A stretch of DNA of 64,000 bases from Hexactinellida sp. DTS-2022 (GCA_028753945.1 JAPNXP010000002.1:2914001-2978000); one strand, 5' to 3'; positions 46,477-58,974 are shown, numbered from the stretch's first letter. The notes: generated from the letters alone by a model not told the origin. Numbers and translations are program-made.

Positions 46477-46594
46477 TCTAAAATTACAGCTGTGCCGACA
46501 TCATGTTCCTTTGGAGGCACGAATATTTGGTTGTCGGTGGATTGATAGTGCCCCCAAAGGAAAATGCTGCCGCCATAGCTGTAATTTTAGATTT
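46477..46594. repeat. 118 bp hairpin, relative of 58015-58128
   Basis: The arms of about 48 bp run from ATCTAAAATTACAGCTGTGC to its inverse with several mismatches; GTTCCTTTGG and GGCAC lie in the stem. The similarity to the 58 kb copy continues about 150 bp downstream. Confidence 0.65.
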
Positions 46595-46784
46595 TCTATT
46601 ATATCATCATTACATAAATGTTCTAAAACTTTTCTGAAAGGTGCATCGGTGTAACCCTTAGCGTATTGAGGTTTCTTTTAGCCCACTTAACTTCAGAGAA
46701 ATTTTAGTTTCTGTATGAATATAATAGATGAAGATTCAGCATTATCTGATAATCTATCTATCTATATATTTTAACCGAAATTGT

Positions 46785-46990
46785 TGTTTGTTTGAGTGAG
46801 TGTGTGTTTGTTTGTTTGTTTGTTTGTCCAGAATTAATTGGAAATACTACGCGTCCCAGAAAGCTGAAAATTTCGATACAGGGGTAATTTTGTACTGCGA
46901 AACGATTTATTGGTTTTTGAAGAGAAATACCTTCATTTGAAGGTGACAAAATATTTTAGCCAATTAAATTCGAGGGTTTGATAGTATGGA
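46785..46990. repeat. short copy of dispersed repeat R
   Basis: GTCCAGAATTAATTGGAAA, GAAAGCTGAAAATTT and CAGGGGTAATTTT match repeat R at 38.6 kb. It is preceded by a TTTG microsatellite. Confidence 0.5.
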
Positions 46991-47530
46991 TTAGCTAACT
47001 TATTCAATTAGTATAGATAGATTGTGCATAATAGAAATATTTTATTAGTCTGCAATCTGATTGATTGAAAATATATTCATCTAACCAATCAATCATTTGT
47101 CTATTCTATTGCCTGTTTTTCTTTTAGTATTATTTGGATTCGAGCTTTCTTATCGTGCAACTGAAATTTATTGAGTTATGAGGAATATATTTAATACACC
47201 ACAGAGATGCATAATTATAAATGATTAGTTTCAAGGCGTAGTAAGGCCGCGCAGCGGTCGTCAATTGAGGCGTAAGTGCCGAACCGTCGCAAATAGACCC
47301 AGACCTAAGGGCTCGTATATTAGTGTGTGTGTGTGTGTGTTTGTCCAAAATTAATAGTAAGGACCATAAGCGCTAGAAATCTGAAAAATTGTATGTAGGG
47401 ATAATTTTACACGCTGACAACGATCTATTGATTTTCTTAGAGAAGTAACGAGATTCTGACGTCATAAACGCACATATTTGGGAATAATTCCCAGTTTTTC
47501 CGATTTGCCCACAACTTTAGTTGACAAGAC

Positions 47531-49297
47531 TAGGGCTGTACCGGATATCCGGTTCTAATCCGGTATACGGCTGTATCCGGCCGGAACCGGATATGAACAA
47601 CTATCCTGCAGGACAACGGTCCCAATTGTATTTTTTAACGGTGTCCGGACAGGGCTAATTACAGAAATTCTTTTATTCCACCGGAATTTTTTTTTTAAAT
47701 AAATATACACTCAATGACATAAATATTTGTCCTCCAATCTTAATTTTGATTTTGTCATTCATAAGTGTCACAATATGACGTTGCAACACCTCCATATATG
47801 GTAAAGATTACAAATTTTGCCGATATCATTGAAATTTTACAGTAGAGTATGAGTAATAGTAGACATTATCTTGTTTTTTCTAGAAGTAATATATTGGGGG
47901 GGAATAATAAGACACTTTAGAATCAAAATGAAATGTTAGTAAGTGACTATATTGAGAAATTAGAACAAATAAACACTTAATTTTCAAATGCTTGTTTCAA
48001 AGAATAATAAAATTGATTTAGAAAGCTTAGTTTTGATGAAATGGATTGAGTTATCTCTACAAACTCAACTGCATTGTCAATAACATAACTATATCGAAAA
48101 AAAATAGTAAGTAGAATGAGTAATTTATGATTTGGGATTGAATATAGGAACAGAATGTGTGAAATTTCCCAATAAATTGAAGAAATGTGGACTTTGAATC
48201 GAAAACTGTAAAAAAATCGAGGAAAAAAAAGTAAATTCATTGTTAACGCAAGTTGGATAGGTTTCTAAGTAACTCAATATCTTATACAACAACTAGTTAG
48301 AAGTTGGGAAGTGCTTCTACAAAAGATTATAGACTATTAGACTATGTTACGGTCAATTAGAAGCCATTTTTAGAAATTCGATATATATTTAGTTACATTT
48401 TGAAATTTGAATTTTTTAAAGTGCAGTTATTCTTAGAAATGCCTTCCTAGATACTTGTTATGAATCACAAGTAGTTATGAAGAAGCAATACAAATTTACC
48501 ATTGTAATTTGTCTGAATCCCTATCCGGACACCGTTATGTATGAATTAAAGAATAACTATCTTTCCGAATATCAAGTGTTTTCCATAGCTTTAGGGTCAT
48601 TAACTGTACATTTCTTCTGTCGTTCTAATGTCTCGTACAGGTTTTCTTGTATATATATTCTTGGAGTATAATTTGATAATGTGTAATAGCAGAACTAGTT
48701 GATTGAAAAATACCATTATCACCTTGTTGTGAATTTCTACAATAGGATTTACATTTATTGTTTTTTTTGTAAATTTCTGGATGTGAATGTTTTATGTGGT
48801 TCCACAGTGGTGATGTGCCTTATATTATAGGATTTTTACCAAGTGATATATGTATTGGCATCACATTCATTACAGAGTACTCTGAAGGAATCGTTCTTAG
48901 ATAGTGAGAAAAATGTCAAATTTCACCATGCTGGGTTTGATAAAAAATGCATCCTTTCAAGCTATTAGGAAAAGCGATCACAAAAAAAATATAGGAATCG
49001 AAAATAAATATGTTATTGAAAAGATCTTATTTACCAAAGGTGAATGCGATTGAAAGTATATTCATATACTGTATCAATTGTGGAATCACATAAATTATTT
49101 TAGAAGCCTCCCTAAAAACACAAGCTTAGTATATGTACAAATACATTATGAATGAGCAGAACTTGTTCTTATGTGATATTATGGTTTCATTTGTCAAATA
49201 CATATTTAGCCGGATATCCGGCCGGATAACCGGATTATTGAGCACCGGATATCCGGATCCGGCCGGAGTAGAGAATATCTAATCCGATACAGCTCTA
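47531..49297 (-). mobile_element. hAT element, 1,767 bp
   Basis: The ends are TAGGGCTGTACCGGATATCC and, inversely, TAGAGCTGTATCGGATTAG. A perfect 8 bp duplication GACAAGAC lies at 47523-47530 and 49298-49305. CCGGATATCCGG words recur near both ends. It carries a BED-finger relic but no complete transposase. The empty site is visible in repeat R copy 1. Confidence 0.92.
48765..48905 (-). pseudogene. BED-type zinc finger relic of a hAT transposase
   Basis: Two frames on the minus strand read CNECDANTYIT and, after a frameshift, TSPLWNHIKHSHPEIYK. Together they give the C-x2-C ... H-x4-H pattern of BED fingers that open many hAT transposases. The rest of the transposase is not detectable downstream (toward 47.6 kb), so the element is internally deleted. 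Confidence 0.65.
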
Positions 49298-49789
49298 GAC
49301 AAGACAACATAGCATAAGACACACGTATACTAATTGATGGGATTATGACGTCACGTGTGAACTAATTTGGGTTCAGTTCTTACACTTTTGATTCTGTCGA
49401 CACAATTTTTTGTCACATTTATAAAGAATTTTGTATTACATGTTACCTGAAATTTTATATGTTTAACATTGTATATGCGCCAGTTATTAACAAGAATGTA
49501 ACCTACTATTGCTGCCTCATTACACCAATTGAGGTTTATTGTTTTAATCAACACCTACTATATTTCCGAATTGCTTACTTTGATCAACCAGTATGGGTTC
49601 CCAGTAAAGTTATATTGGTGATGTTATTAGCTTACGCCAATCACACAAGTATGCATAGTATTACTAAACATGTTACTAACCAAATTATTATGCAGAAGCT
49701 AAATATGTCATTTATTAATTAGTTGAAATACCTTGGCACCCAAATGGCAACTGAACTGAATTAATTAATTAAGTCGTGTAATTTACTAG

Positions 49790-49965
49790 TCACAGGTTTC
49801 AACTTATTTAGTATTAATGATTTTTATGAGGAGTGTAAGGCCACGAAGCAACCGTTAGTTAATTGGTTTGTGTGGTGTCCAACATGAACGAACAAAGGTC
49901 GCGAAGGGACATATATGAGAGAGTGATCCGTCACGAAGCGACCGAGACCGAGGGCGTATAATAAA
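49790..49965. repeat. GC-hairpin dispersed repeat
   Basis: GGCCACGAAGCAACC, GAACGAACAAAGGTCGCGAA and GCGACCGAGACCGAGGGC match the repeat at 4237-4345. Confidence 0.5.
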
Positions 49966-50026
49966 AGCTTAAATGTTCTCTGTTTGTTTGCTTGATTGTT
50001 AGCTACACTGTATTAATTCATAAAGC

Positions 50027-51262
50027 AAGGGCATAAGTTGACTATTTTGCTTCAATGGGTGGCGGGAAATAAGTACCAAAATAGCTACACAAATTAAGTT
50101 GTAAAGAAGGAGCATAAGTTGACTATTTGCTTCAATGGGAGGCGGGAAATAAGGACCAAAATAGCTACACAAAATATGTTGTATGGAAGGGGCAAATGTT
50201 ACTATTTTGCTTCAATGGGAGGCTGGAAAGCACGATAGAAATATCTACACAGTATTAATATGCAAAGCAAGGGCATAAGTTGAAAATTTTGCTTCAATGG
50301 GAGGCGGGAAATAAGTACCAAAATATCCACACAAATTAGGGTGTAAGGAAGGGACAAAGTTTACTATTTGCTTCAAAATGAGGCGGGAAATAAGGACCAA
50401 AATAGCTACACAAATTATGTTGTATGGAAGGGGCAAAAGTTTACTATTTTGGTTCAATGGGAGGCTGGAAAGAACGATAAAAATATCTACACAGTATTAA
50501 TTTACAAAGCAAAGGCATAAGTTAACAATTTTGCTTCAAAGGGAGTATGGAAATAAGGACCAAAATTGCTAGACAAATAGGTTGTAAGGAAGGGGCAAAA
50601 TTACTATTTTGCTTCAATGGGAGGGGAGAAATAACTAGGGCTGAAAAGGAATATACCGAATATTCGAATATTCATTCGAAATGATTGAACGAATATTCGT
50701 TCGTTTGCAAACGAATATTCGTTACGAAACGAATATTCGTTTGGAAGAATATTAGATTGAAACGGATATTCATTGACTAATTTTGGACAACAACAATACT
50801 TTTGTATAGCTTAGAGATATCGGAAATATAAATTCCCACTTAAACTAGCTTATTATTAGTTAACTTGTGTATAATACACTTTGTAGCTATTATTATACCA
50901 TTCTAACATTATCAAAAACCTATTTTCCAATGTATTTTTGTCTCTAGAAATTGATTTAATGCTTAGTCATCCAAACGAACGAATATTCGAATATTCGTTC
51001 GTTTAGAAAAAGGTTCGTTCGTTACATTTCGAATATTCGTTTCAGCCCTAGAAATAACGATAAAAATGGCTACACTATATAAATTTGCAAAGCAAGGGCA
51101 TAAGTTGACAATTTTGCTTCAATGGAAGGCGGGAAATAAGGACCAAAATAGCTACACAAATTAGGTTGTAAGGAAGGGCCAAAAGTACTATTTTGCTTCA
51201 ATGGGAGGCGGGAAATAAGTATTATAATAGGTTCATTAATTAGGTTATAAGGAAGGGGCTTA
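50027..51262. repeat. 80 bp minisatellite with three-unit higher-order repeat
   Basis: About eleven units start near 50027, 50108, 50189, 50268, 50347, 50428, 50509, 50589, 51092, 51173 and 51255. Each has GGGCATAAGTTGAC-like, GCTTCAATGGGAGGC and ACCAAAATAGCTACAC words. Units 50027, 50268 and 50509 are the same variant (TGCAAAGCAAGGGCATAAG), exactly 241 bp apart. A hAT MITE interrupts one unit. Confidence 0.88.
50636..51050. mobile_element. hAT MITE rich in GAATATTCG, copy 2
   Basis: The ends are TAGGGCTGAAAAGGAATA and, inversely, TAGGGCTGAAACGAATA. A perfect 8 bp duplication GAAATAAC lies at 50628-50635 and 51051-51058, inside a minisatellite unit. Confidence 0.9.
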
Positions 51263-52384
51263 AGTCATCAGTGGTTTGTTAAATCGGCCGTTGTTTATTC
51301 TTTAGCCACCAGAAAAAGTGAGTTGGTGGCTTAATTAACCACCATCAGAATTTCATTTTGTCGAGCACTGGAATCTAGTCCCCATCCGATTACTCCATTC
51401 ATTACCTAAATATGAGCGTTGTCCACTACGAATTTTTCCAATGACATCGCAATATTTAAGAAATTTCAATCAAGTACTAGGGTTGGTTCGTATCTCCCTT
51501 ATTCAATAGAAACTGACGTCTCAAACATTCTAGCTATATAAACTAACTATGAGAATTTTTTTATATAATCCCGAAAATATAAATTCATATATATCACAGC
51601 AAACCAATATCGGAAGGGCACCAACTACATTACTGTGCAAGATCCATTCGTTCAAGCGATTTATAAATTGAATGGAAATCAAATTAAGAGATTTTCATCC
51701 TCCTATTGAATTGCAGTTTATTCGTTCTATGTGGGTGGAATTGAAAACACCTTGGTTAACTGTAGACTGCCTACTGATACACGTTGTGCCAGGAGGAAAA
51801 CAGGTCGATCAAATAATTCAAATTTCAAGAAATTTGGGATTTAGACATTGTTTTGTACTCTCTATCGATTTCATTCAAAAAATCAAAATTTTCAGAAATT
51901 GTTATGATGACGTAGCATAAAAGTGAAATGCTCCACTTGCCCGCCACTTGCTTTTCTAAATTATAAATGTTATAATTTCACCGTAGAAATATCCGAAAGA
52001 AGATATTCGACTAAATAATATCTATTTTAGTATATTTGTTTTGATTAAATCAGAGTTGTGATAGATATAACTCAAATATATGTAATTTTTCGTAATCCAT
52101 GGTTCATCAAAACAAATTTGCCGATTTTTTTAAAAAGATGTAACTTTCGTTTAGTGAATCGGATTTGTTCAATTTTTGAGATCTGATGACTAATAAGATA
52201 GTCGCCATTATTCAAGTTTAAAAACAAAGGATCACGTACATGTTAACGGCGTTATATCGAATTAAAGAGAAAGTATGTGACATCACTTTTTGTCGAAATC
52301 CTTTAGTAAATTTTTTCAAAAATTCTAGAATGTTGATATATTATTGTGCTCTTTTTGGATTTCAAATTATAGGTTCTAAATATT
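51263..52384. other. no supported gene
   Basis: An 82-codon ORF (51672-51920) has no recognisable domain and an AT-driven composition after residue 55; I do not call it a gene. The rest is AT-rich. Confidence 0.35.
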
Positions 52385-52930
52385 AAATTCAAAGAACTAC
52401 AGGGTATCCTATTTTCCTGAAAATCACTCCGGCAGTCTACGGTTAAACAACGAAATTCATGATAAAGATTGATAATGGAAACTAGTCGGAAAACCTTTGA
52501 TCACTCAAATGAAAGAATGGAGAAATATGAGAAATTCCAAAACCCGACACGCCTTTGATCAATGTCAGAACGATACCATAGCTACTATTTCCAGAATGCA
52601 GTGTGAGAATTTTCGAGATACATTTCTAACCAGTCACCTCTCGCCCATAACTATGTTCAAAGTTATACATAGCTCAGAATATGTCTTTAGCAGATAGAGA
52701 TTATCAAATCCACTATTCTATCAGGTGGCGTCTGTAGAAATCCCCTCAAGGGACTTTTGTATCAGCATAGTGCCCACCCCATATAATCTAGGTTATGGAT
52801 GATAACTTGATTTCGTTTTCAGTTTGTATATAGCTGTAATGTCTTCTATCATATATGTGAAAATCAAAACACCTAATTTCAAAACGAAATTTATGTGTTT
52901 TTTTTGCTGAATCTGCCGAATAAAAATATT
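52385..52930. repeat. decayed inverse copies of dispersed repeats
   Basis: 52415-52450 is the inverse of 26885-26930. 52715-52920 is the inverse of the T1 start, with ATATATGATGGAAGACATTA-type words diverged but in order. Confidence 0.5.
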
Positions 52931-53305
52931 GAGAATCCCAGAACGCGACAACGTAAGGAACAGCTGTCGCTGCTTAGCGCAGATAAGGAACCGGCATGCT
53001 GTTCCTTCACAACCAGGTCCTCAACCATTTATACACCCTTTAATTTGACCAACACCAGCAAACACCCAATTAAGCCTTTTTCTACTTATCAAAATTAAAT
53101 GAACTCAAGAAAGCATTGCGCGGAAAGATAGCAATGTGGAGGTTTGATCAACGAACGAAAGGTGTCTTAAACTATCCTTCACAGTGAAGACACATAAACT
53201 ACTTTCACTGAGAACAACTATGCACCCACCCCCCTGAGAATACTATTACCGCGCGGCCCATCGTCAACCAAGCGTACACCATAACGAGATTATGTTTCAG
53301 CTATT

Positions 53306-55382
53306 TTGAGACGCTTTATCACCTTGCTGATTGCCAAAAGCAAGCACCTGGTGGCTGAGGTATTTGAATGTCAAGCAGCCTTAGAGGCCCACGGCATGCC
53401 GCAGAAGAAATCTACTGAAGACATAGGAGGATTCTATTCCTCAACTTCGCATCTCGCGGCACTAACAGCCTTAACTTATTATGCCCGCGTTTAAAAAAAT
53501 GCTGCACTGTTCTATTTTTCTCCTAATAGCTTTTTATCTTTTTAATATTTTTCTATGATGTTTTCTGTTAGCTAATGTCTCGTTCAGCAAGTCGCGCCAG
53601 TAAGTACGTTGTTCCCCCTGAGCTACGTCGACACCTTAATCCTCGTAAACTCCCTCGTACGGAGTATCCCAAGTCTAAAGTGGCCTTATCTACCCGTATA
53701 AAAGATTCTCCCAATTCCTCTGAAAACAGTGATTATGATTCTGTGTCAAATGCTGGTTCTGAAACCGCTCCCGAGTCTGTGGTTAGCGTAGTGGAGAGTC
53801 TGGCGAGTGCTTTTGCGCAAGATTCTGATTTGGAGTACTGCAACACTGACCTGGAGGATACCGACGGGGAGAATGATGGCCCTGCTCTCGGCATTCAGCT
53901 CCTCCCTCTCGTTTATCGAAGGATCCGGCAGATATTAGCCGCACTTCCGATGATGACCCGATTATCGTGAAGGCACCAGAGGTGGCTATCCGAGGACTGT
54001 TAATGCAGGAAAGAGAGGCGCGGGAGGAGTTTCCAGCCACGTTGGGCAAAGTGGTTCAAATGGATAGAATACTCTCTTTCTGCTGATATGATGTACTGTC
54101 ACCGTTGCCGTCATTTCGGAGATGGATCTTTTCCTGCTTGGGAGGGAGATGGGACTCGAGCTGGGGGGTGGACGAAACCACGGAAAAATTAAAGGAAATG
54201 CCCTTCATGCATCACATAAGCATTTTGAGGGTATGTTTGTGGACTGGAAGCATAGCCAGAAGACGGGAGGGATTCAAGGGATGGTATTGAAAGGAGTAGA
54301 GAAGACTGCTATGGATAACCGAATATATATAAGTTCTGTGGCTGAGGTCGTAAACTTCTGCGGTCGTCAGGCTTCACCTCTAAGAGGGCACGATGAGTCT
54401 GCTTCTAGTGACATCATGGGAAATTTCATCGAGCTTCTGGATCTGGTTGGACAGCATGACCTTGTGGTTCGAAAGAAGCTTTCTGCGAAGAAAGCTTTCT
54501 GCACAAGTCCTCAGATTCAAAATGAAATGATCAAAATCCAATCAGGACTATACAGTCTGACTTAGCTGCGGAGGTGCGCGAAGCCGGTATGTTCAGTTTG
54601 CTAGCAGACGAAAGCAAAGACCTGGGGAAGCATGAACAAGTGAGCATTTCAGTTCGTTATTGGCATAGTGGTGCTGTGAGAGATGCATCCCTATCCTTTG
54701 TTCGTGCGGAGGCTCTAACAGCAGAATTTCTTAATGTAGACATTGTGAAATCGATGGAGGTTCTGGGATTGTCGTTACTAAATTGTTTTTTCCCCAAAGT
54801 TACGATGGTGCTGCAGTAATGAGCGGAAGCATCTATCGAGTCCAGACACGCATCAAGGTTACTATCAGGCGGTCGGGCTCTTTTCGTTCATTGCTCTGCT
54901 CATCGCCTCAACTTAGCAGTTGTCGGTGCCATTCGCCAGATTAGCAGATCTGCAGATCCCTTCCAACAGCTCAGCCTCCTCTACAACTTCATGTCGACGT
55001 CTGTGGTGTATACCAAGTATGACGAGTTTAGGGCAGGTGTCAATCGGTTGACCCTGCAGCGCCCTAGTGATACTCGTTTGGTATGCCAGTATGCAGCCTG
55101 CCATAACGAAAGAGTGAACATTGGCGTGGTGGTGGATGTTCTAGAGTTCTACATACGAACTACCGGTTCCCATGATGCTGACAGACGATCTCTGGCCCTG
55201 ATGAACATTGGATTCATTGATACCGTATGGGTCATGGAACTATGCATCATGGAAGATGTCCTTGCCCGAATAAAACGTCTACACCTGACTTTGCAGAGCG
55301 AGCAGTTGGATTTGGCTTCCGCAACGGTGATGATTGAAGGGCTCGTGGAACATTGCTACACAGAGGTTGCCATTCTTCAAAG
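53306..55382 (+). pseudogene. hAT transposase (TTF finger, DUF4371 type), frameshifted and truncated
   Basis: Pieces in several frames follow the family order. First comes a Ser/Glu-rich leader (53575-53970). Around 54040-54110 a TTF-type finger reads KWFKWIEYSLSADMMYCHRC. At 54230-54480 there is an SSVAEVVNFCGRQASPLRGH..GNFIELL block, the FRGHDE-GNF signature of DUF4371. At 54574-54800 the FSLLADESKD..EQVSISVRY strand carries the first catalytic Asp region. Near 54797 SYDGAAVMSG follows, and near 54882 a VHCSAHRLNLAV block. After 54991 an alpha-helical stretch continues to about 55382, where unrelated TTAAC-rich repeat sequence begins. The C-terminal dimerisation domain is absent. At least four frame changes make it non-functional. 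The frame 53306-53494 upstream is open but unassigned. Confidence 0.8.
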
Positions 55383-55385
55383 GTG

Positions 55386-56005
55386 GGCGCAGTTAATCAA
55401 AAAGTTAACTTCGTTAATCGTTAATCCGTTAACCAAAAAGTTAACTTTGTTAACAGTTAAGGGGCAGCTTAAGTGAATTTTCAACATTCGAAATTGAGAA
55501 AGTTGAAATAGCCATTAATTTGCTCTATAACTATCTAGTAAATATCCATAATATTGGAAGTTGCGAATGCATATATCCTCGGTTATAGCTAATTCAAATT
55601 CTACACTATACTGATCCATACTAGCCAGGAAAAGTGAATTCACTATCAAAAATTATTTTTTCGAATAGTAACCTCAATTATAAAATGTTCCTTACCTTAT
55701 TTAGCAGTTTATGTGTAGTAGGGAATTTTGATTTTAGGATTTAAATTTTCGAAAAATGATTTTTTAAAATCACACACGAAAATAGTCATATTTTTCCATC
55801 TAAAAAATTAATTACTCAATAAAACCTAAAAACATTTGAAATTCTACACTTCACATAAACTAGTACTTGTAATTATCTATGTTTTTTACAATCAATGTCC
55901 GTTCCGAAAAGAGAAATTTTTCACCTTTATCACTTTTGGCGCAGTGTCTTTTAACTTTTTTGCTATTTTTTTCCATAAGTTCATAATAATCATAAATAAC
56001 AACAT
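55386..56005. repeat. TTAAC-rich end and dispersed repeat
   Basis: GTTAACTTCGTTAATCGTTA and similar words (55396-55460) begin a repeat whose 55485-55990 part is the inverse of 12820-13512. It leads straight into the 390 bp inverted repeat. Confidence 0.55.
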
Positions 56006-56395
56006 TGGTACAATTGCACTATCTTACACCCCCCTACTTTTTTAATGATGGCCAAAATCACTGTATGCCACGTGATAGAACACGTTGAGACATGAAGATT
56101 GAGCTAAAGATCACTAAAATCGGTCAAGAAACAAAAAAGTTAAATTTTTTTTAGCTCATAAGCCAAACTCTATGGGAAAAATTGAAATCATCACTGAAGC
56201 CAAATATACTATAAAATAGTATTGTAGTAGCATAGTTATGTGCATACAAGCCAATTTACATGTCTAACACTTCTATTCGTTATTAGGTGTCAGATTCATT
56301 TTATCAGATTCCTATTATATATTTCAAATCCTCAGTTTCAAATTATTCTACAAAATGCTAAGCGACATGATTCGATTCATTATTTCAACTGGTAT
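56006..56395. repeat. 390 bp inverted repeat, left arm
   Basis: Compared base by base by eye, it is identical to the reverse complement of 62200-62589. The identity starts at TGGTACAATTGCACTATC and ends at TTTCAACTGGTAT. Confidence 0.9.
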
Positions 56396-56423
56396 AGATT
56401 CTTATTCAATTATTCGTCCGTAT

Positions 56424-56911
56424 TAGTGGTTCTCAAACTTTTTACAGCGCGGACCACTTCAGCAAATATTAGTCTCTCCGCGTTCCACCATAATGACCGA
56501 TATTTATATCAGGGTTGGGTTCAATTATATTTTTCAATTATAATTTACAATTACAATTACGCTATCCTTAGAATTTCAACTACAATTACAATTATAGGGA
56601 TTGTTGCTTTCCAATTCCAATTATAATTACAATTATAGGGATTTGTGTTTTTCAATTACAATTACAATTACAATTATTTCAAAAACGTAATTAATTGTAA
56701 TTGAATTAATTACAATTATAATAGAACTCAACCCTGATTTATATACACCCCTGAAAAAGATGTACAGCATAACGTGCTATAAAGTACAATTGCATTGTGT
56801 CTAATAACATTTCAATTTTGATATATTAAGTAAAATGAGATACCTCCTCGTACCACTAGAAGGAGCTCGCGTACCATCAGTGGTACGCGTACCACAGTTT
56901 TAGAACCACTG
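56424..56911. mobile_element. hAT element hosting a second hAT element
   Basis: The ends are TAGTGGTTCTCAAACTTTTT and, inversely, CAGTGGTTCTAAAACTGTGG. The flanks GTCCGTAT and GTCTGTAT are an 8 bp duplication with one mismatch. Confidence 0.82.
56510..56736. mobile_element. hAT MITE of ATTACA repeats, 227 bp, nested
   Basis: The ends are CAGGGTTGGGTTCAATTAT and, inversely, CAGGGTTGAGTTCTATTAT. A perfect 8 bp duplication ATTTATAT lies at 56502-56509 and 56737-56744. Related in plan to 35590-37490. Confidence 0.9.
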
Positions 56912-56919
56912 GTCTGTAT

Positions 56920-58010
56920 AAAATTGAATCCGATAACTTGAGAGTCGAGACGCGCACCGCCATGCTGTGTAGCTAGCTACGACGATGCGTTTAATTTAGG
57001 CATACCAAGTTTAAATTGCTTCCTCTGCCCCTCATTATGTACCTAATCAACTGAAAAGTACTATCTGGTCAACCGAATATATCTGGTTGCCAACCAAATA
57101 CCAAATACTGACATTCTGCATCAACCCGAATATTGAACTAATATGTTTCAACATTGCTTATTAGCAACTTTTCTCATTATCAACTAATTTTCCGACACTG
57201 ATCTATTTAAGAAAGTTATATTAGTAGCAACAGATTTACAGATTTATAGAAACTCAATTGAATGTATATTTATTTAAAGGTGCTTATTCATTATCTTCTG
57301 TTTAGATTTGATGGAAATTTTGTTCCAAAAAAATGTCAAATATGAGTGCTCCGTATTTCGGAATTTCGATTGTATCCCCATTTTGAAGAGACTGAGTTCT
57401 AAAGAATCAAATATATACTAGTTGCTTATTGCTTAATGCCTGTTTTATAATACATGTTAATATTATACTGTTTTGACCAAATGACCACCTACAATAGTAA
57501 TTTTGGAGATCAAATTTGTCAACATTCATAATATTTTGTAAATAAGCTCCTCCCAGATTACTACAATATTCTTACATGTGTTGAAATTCCTATTAATAAA
57601 TACTAAAATGGAAATAAAATCAGAATCCTATGCGGCTTGGTATCAGTTAAAGCAGTGTTGTCTGTTATGATAAATCCCCAAAGAGGTAGCCACACATTAG
57701 TTTGTCTAGAAATATTTAGAGAAGCGTTTGCGGATTTTCGAAAATTCGAGAAGATTCACATTAATTAATTTAAACTTATTCACAATTTCTTCATATCAAA
57801 TAAAATCATTTACATCACTAGTAAACAATTCTATAACATTTCAATCAGGATATTAAATCAAATCAAAAATTTCAAATTATTTGATTTTGGAAAAGAATCA
57901 TTTATTTATAGCCATGCAACTGATACAATTATTTATATGTCATACAGAGTAAACAAACTTCATGTAGTCATTGTAGTGTATATGGATTTGCTTTTAGCTA
58001 CTCAGAGGAT
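56920..58010. other. AT-rich, no gene seen
   Basis: No ORF with a recognisable motif, RNA gene or paired terminal repeat was found. Confidence 0.4.
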
Positions 58011-58014
58011 AATT

Positions 58015-58128
58015 AAAAATTGCAGCCTGTGCCGACGCATGTTCCTTTGGTGGCACTATATTTTGGTGGTGGTTTATTGATAGTGCCTCCCAAGGAACAT
58101 GCTATCGGCACAGGCTGCAATTTTGGAT
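58015..58128. repeat. 114 bp hairpin with about 46 bp arms
   Basis: AAAATTGCAGCCTGTGCCGA then CATGTTCCTTTGG and GGCACTAT pair with the right arm, with three or four mismatches. The similarity to 46477-46740 extends beyond the stem (about 280 bp overall), so it is part of a repeat family. Confidence 0.75.
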
Positions 58129-58974
58129 TTTTTTTCGCAAAGTCATCATCACTATAAAGGTGTTAAATTATTTCAGAGAGGTGTTTCGGAAGGCAACGAC
58201 CCTTAGAGTGGTGGAAGTTTCCATTTTACTCACTTCCTTTCAAACATATTCAAGTTTCAGTAGAATATAATAAGTGATGACTCAGCATTTTTTATGTGAG
58301 AGTTGGGTCATCACCCAACATCAAATAGCCCATTTTTTATATCGAATTAACAAAATTGTAAAAACACATTTTTTTGACGATGTCATCATCACCTCAAGGT
58401 GTCAACATCCACTTGTATAGGTTGCACGTGCCATGAGGACCAATTGATAAATTAAAAGTTTGTTTCTATCTTGTATCATTTCTGAGATTAATGAAATTTA
58501 GATAATTAGTATAAATATTTAATTAATCTAAGATAATTTAACACCAATATTATTTACATCAAAATAAATTAAGTTCAATTATTTGCTATAATGATTAATT
58601 TAAATTTAATTTCACTATCATATTTGAATTCAGCGCACTCGATACCCCAATAATTTAATTGGAACCGTTTCTCTAAGTTAAACACAGAGCAAATTAATTA
58701 GAATTAAATATCTCATGTATCCATTGTTCAAGAATATTCTGAGCAGAAATAAATATAATCACATAATCTGTTGTTGTTATGGAATGTAAAATCTTAGTTT
58801 TCAATTAGAAAATAGAAGCCCTCTCTATCTCACAAGTTGAATCAATGTAATTATCACAAGTTGAAACAATAGAATTCGATTTAACACTTCAATTGAACTG
58901 AAGTGTTAGTAAACAAAGGAAACTTGCAACTCAATTGTGGCACAAACGAAACTCAATTTAAAAATTCGTGCACT

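Larger units (their letters stand above)
47172..49740. repeat. dispersed repeat R, copy 2, split by a hAT element
   Basis: 47172-47530 and 49306-49740 align with 38449-39130 in one piece once the 1,767 bp hAT insertion and one duplicate are removed. A TG microsatellite lies at about 47322-47340. Confidence 0.7.

Noticed and set aside
51672-51920. 82-codon ORF
   Set aside because: No domain, splice or promoter evidence; only an open frame in AT-rich DNA.
58015-58128. microRNA precursor
   Set aside because: The stem is embedded in a dispersed repeat with a second diverged copy, so a repeat-derived hairpin is the simpler reading without small-RNA data.
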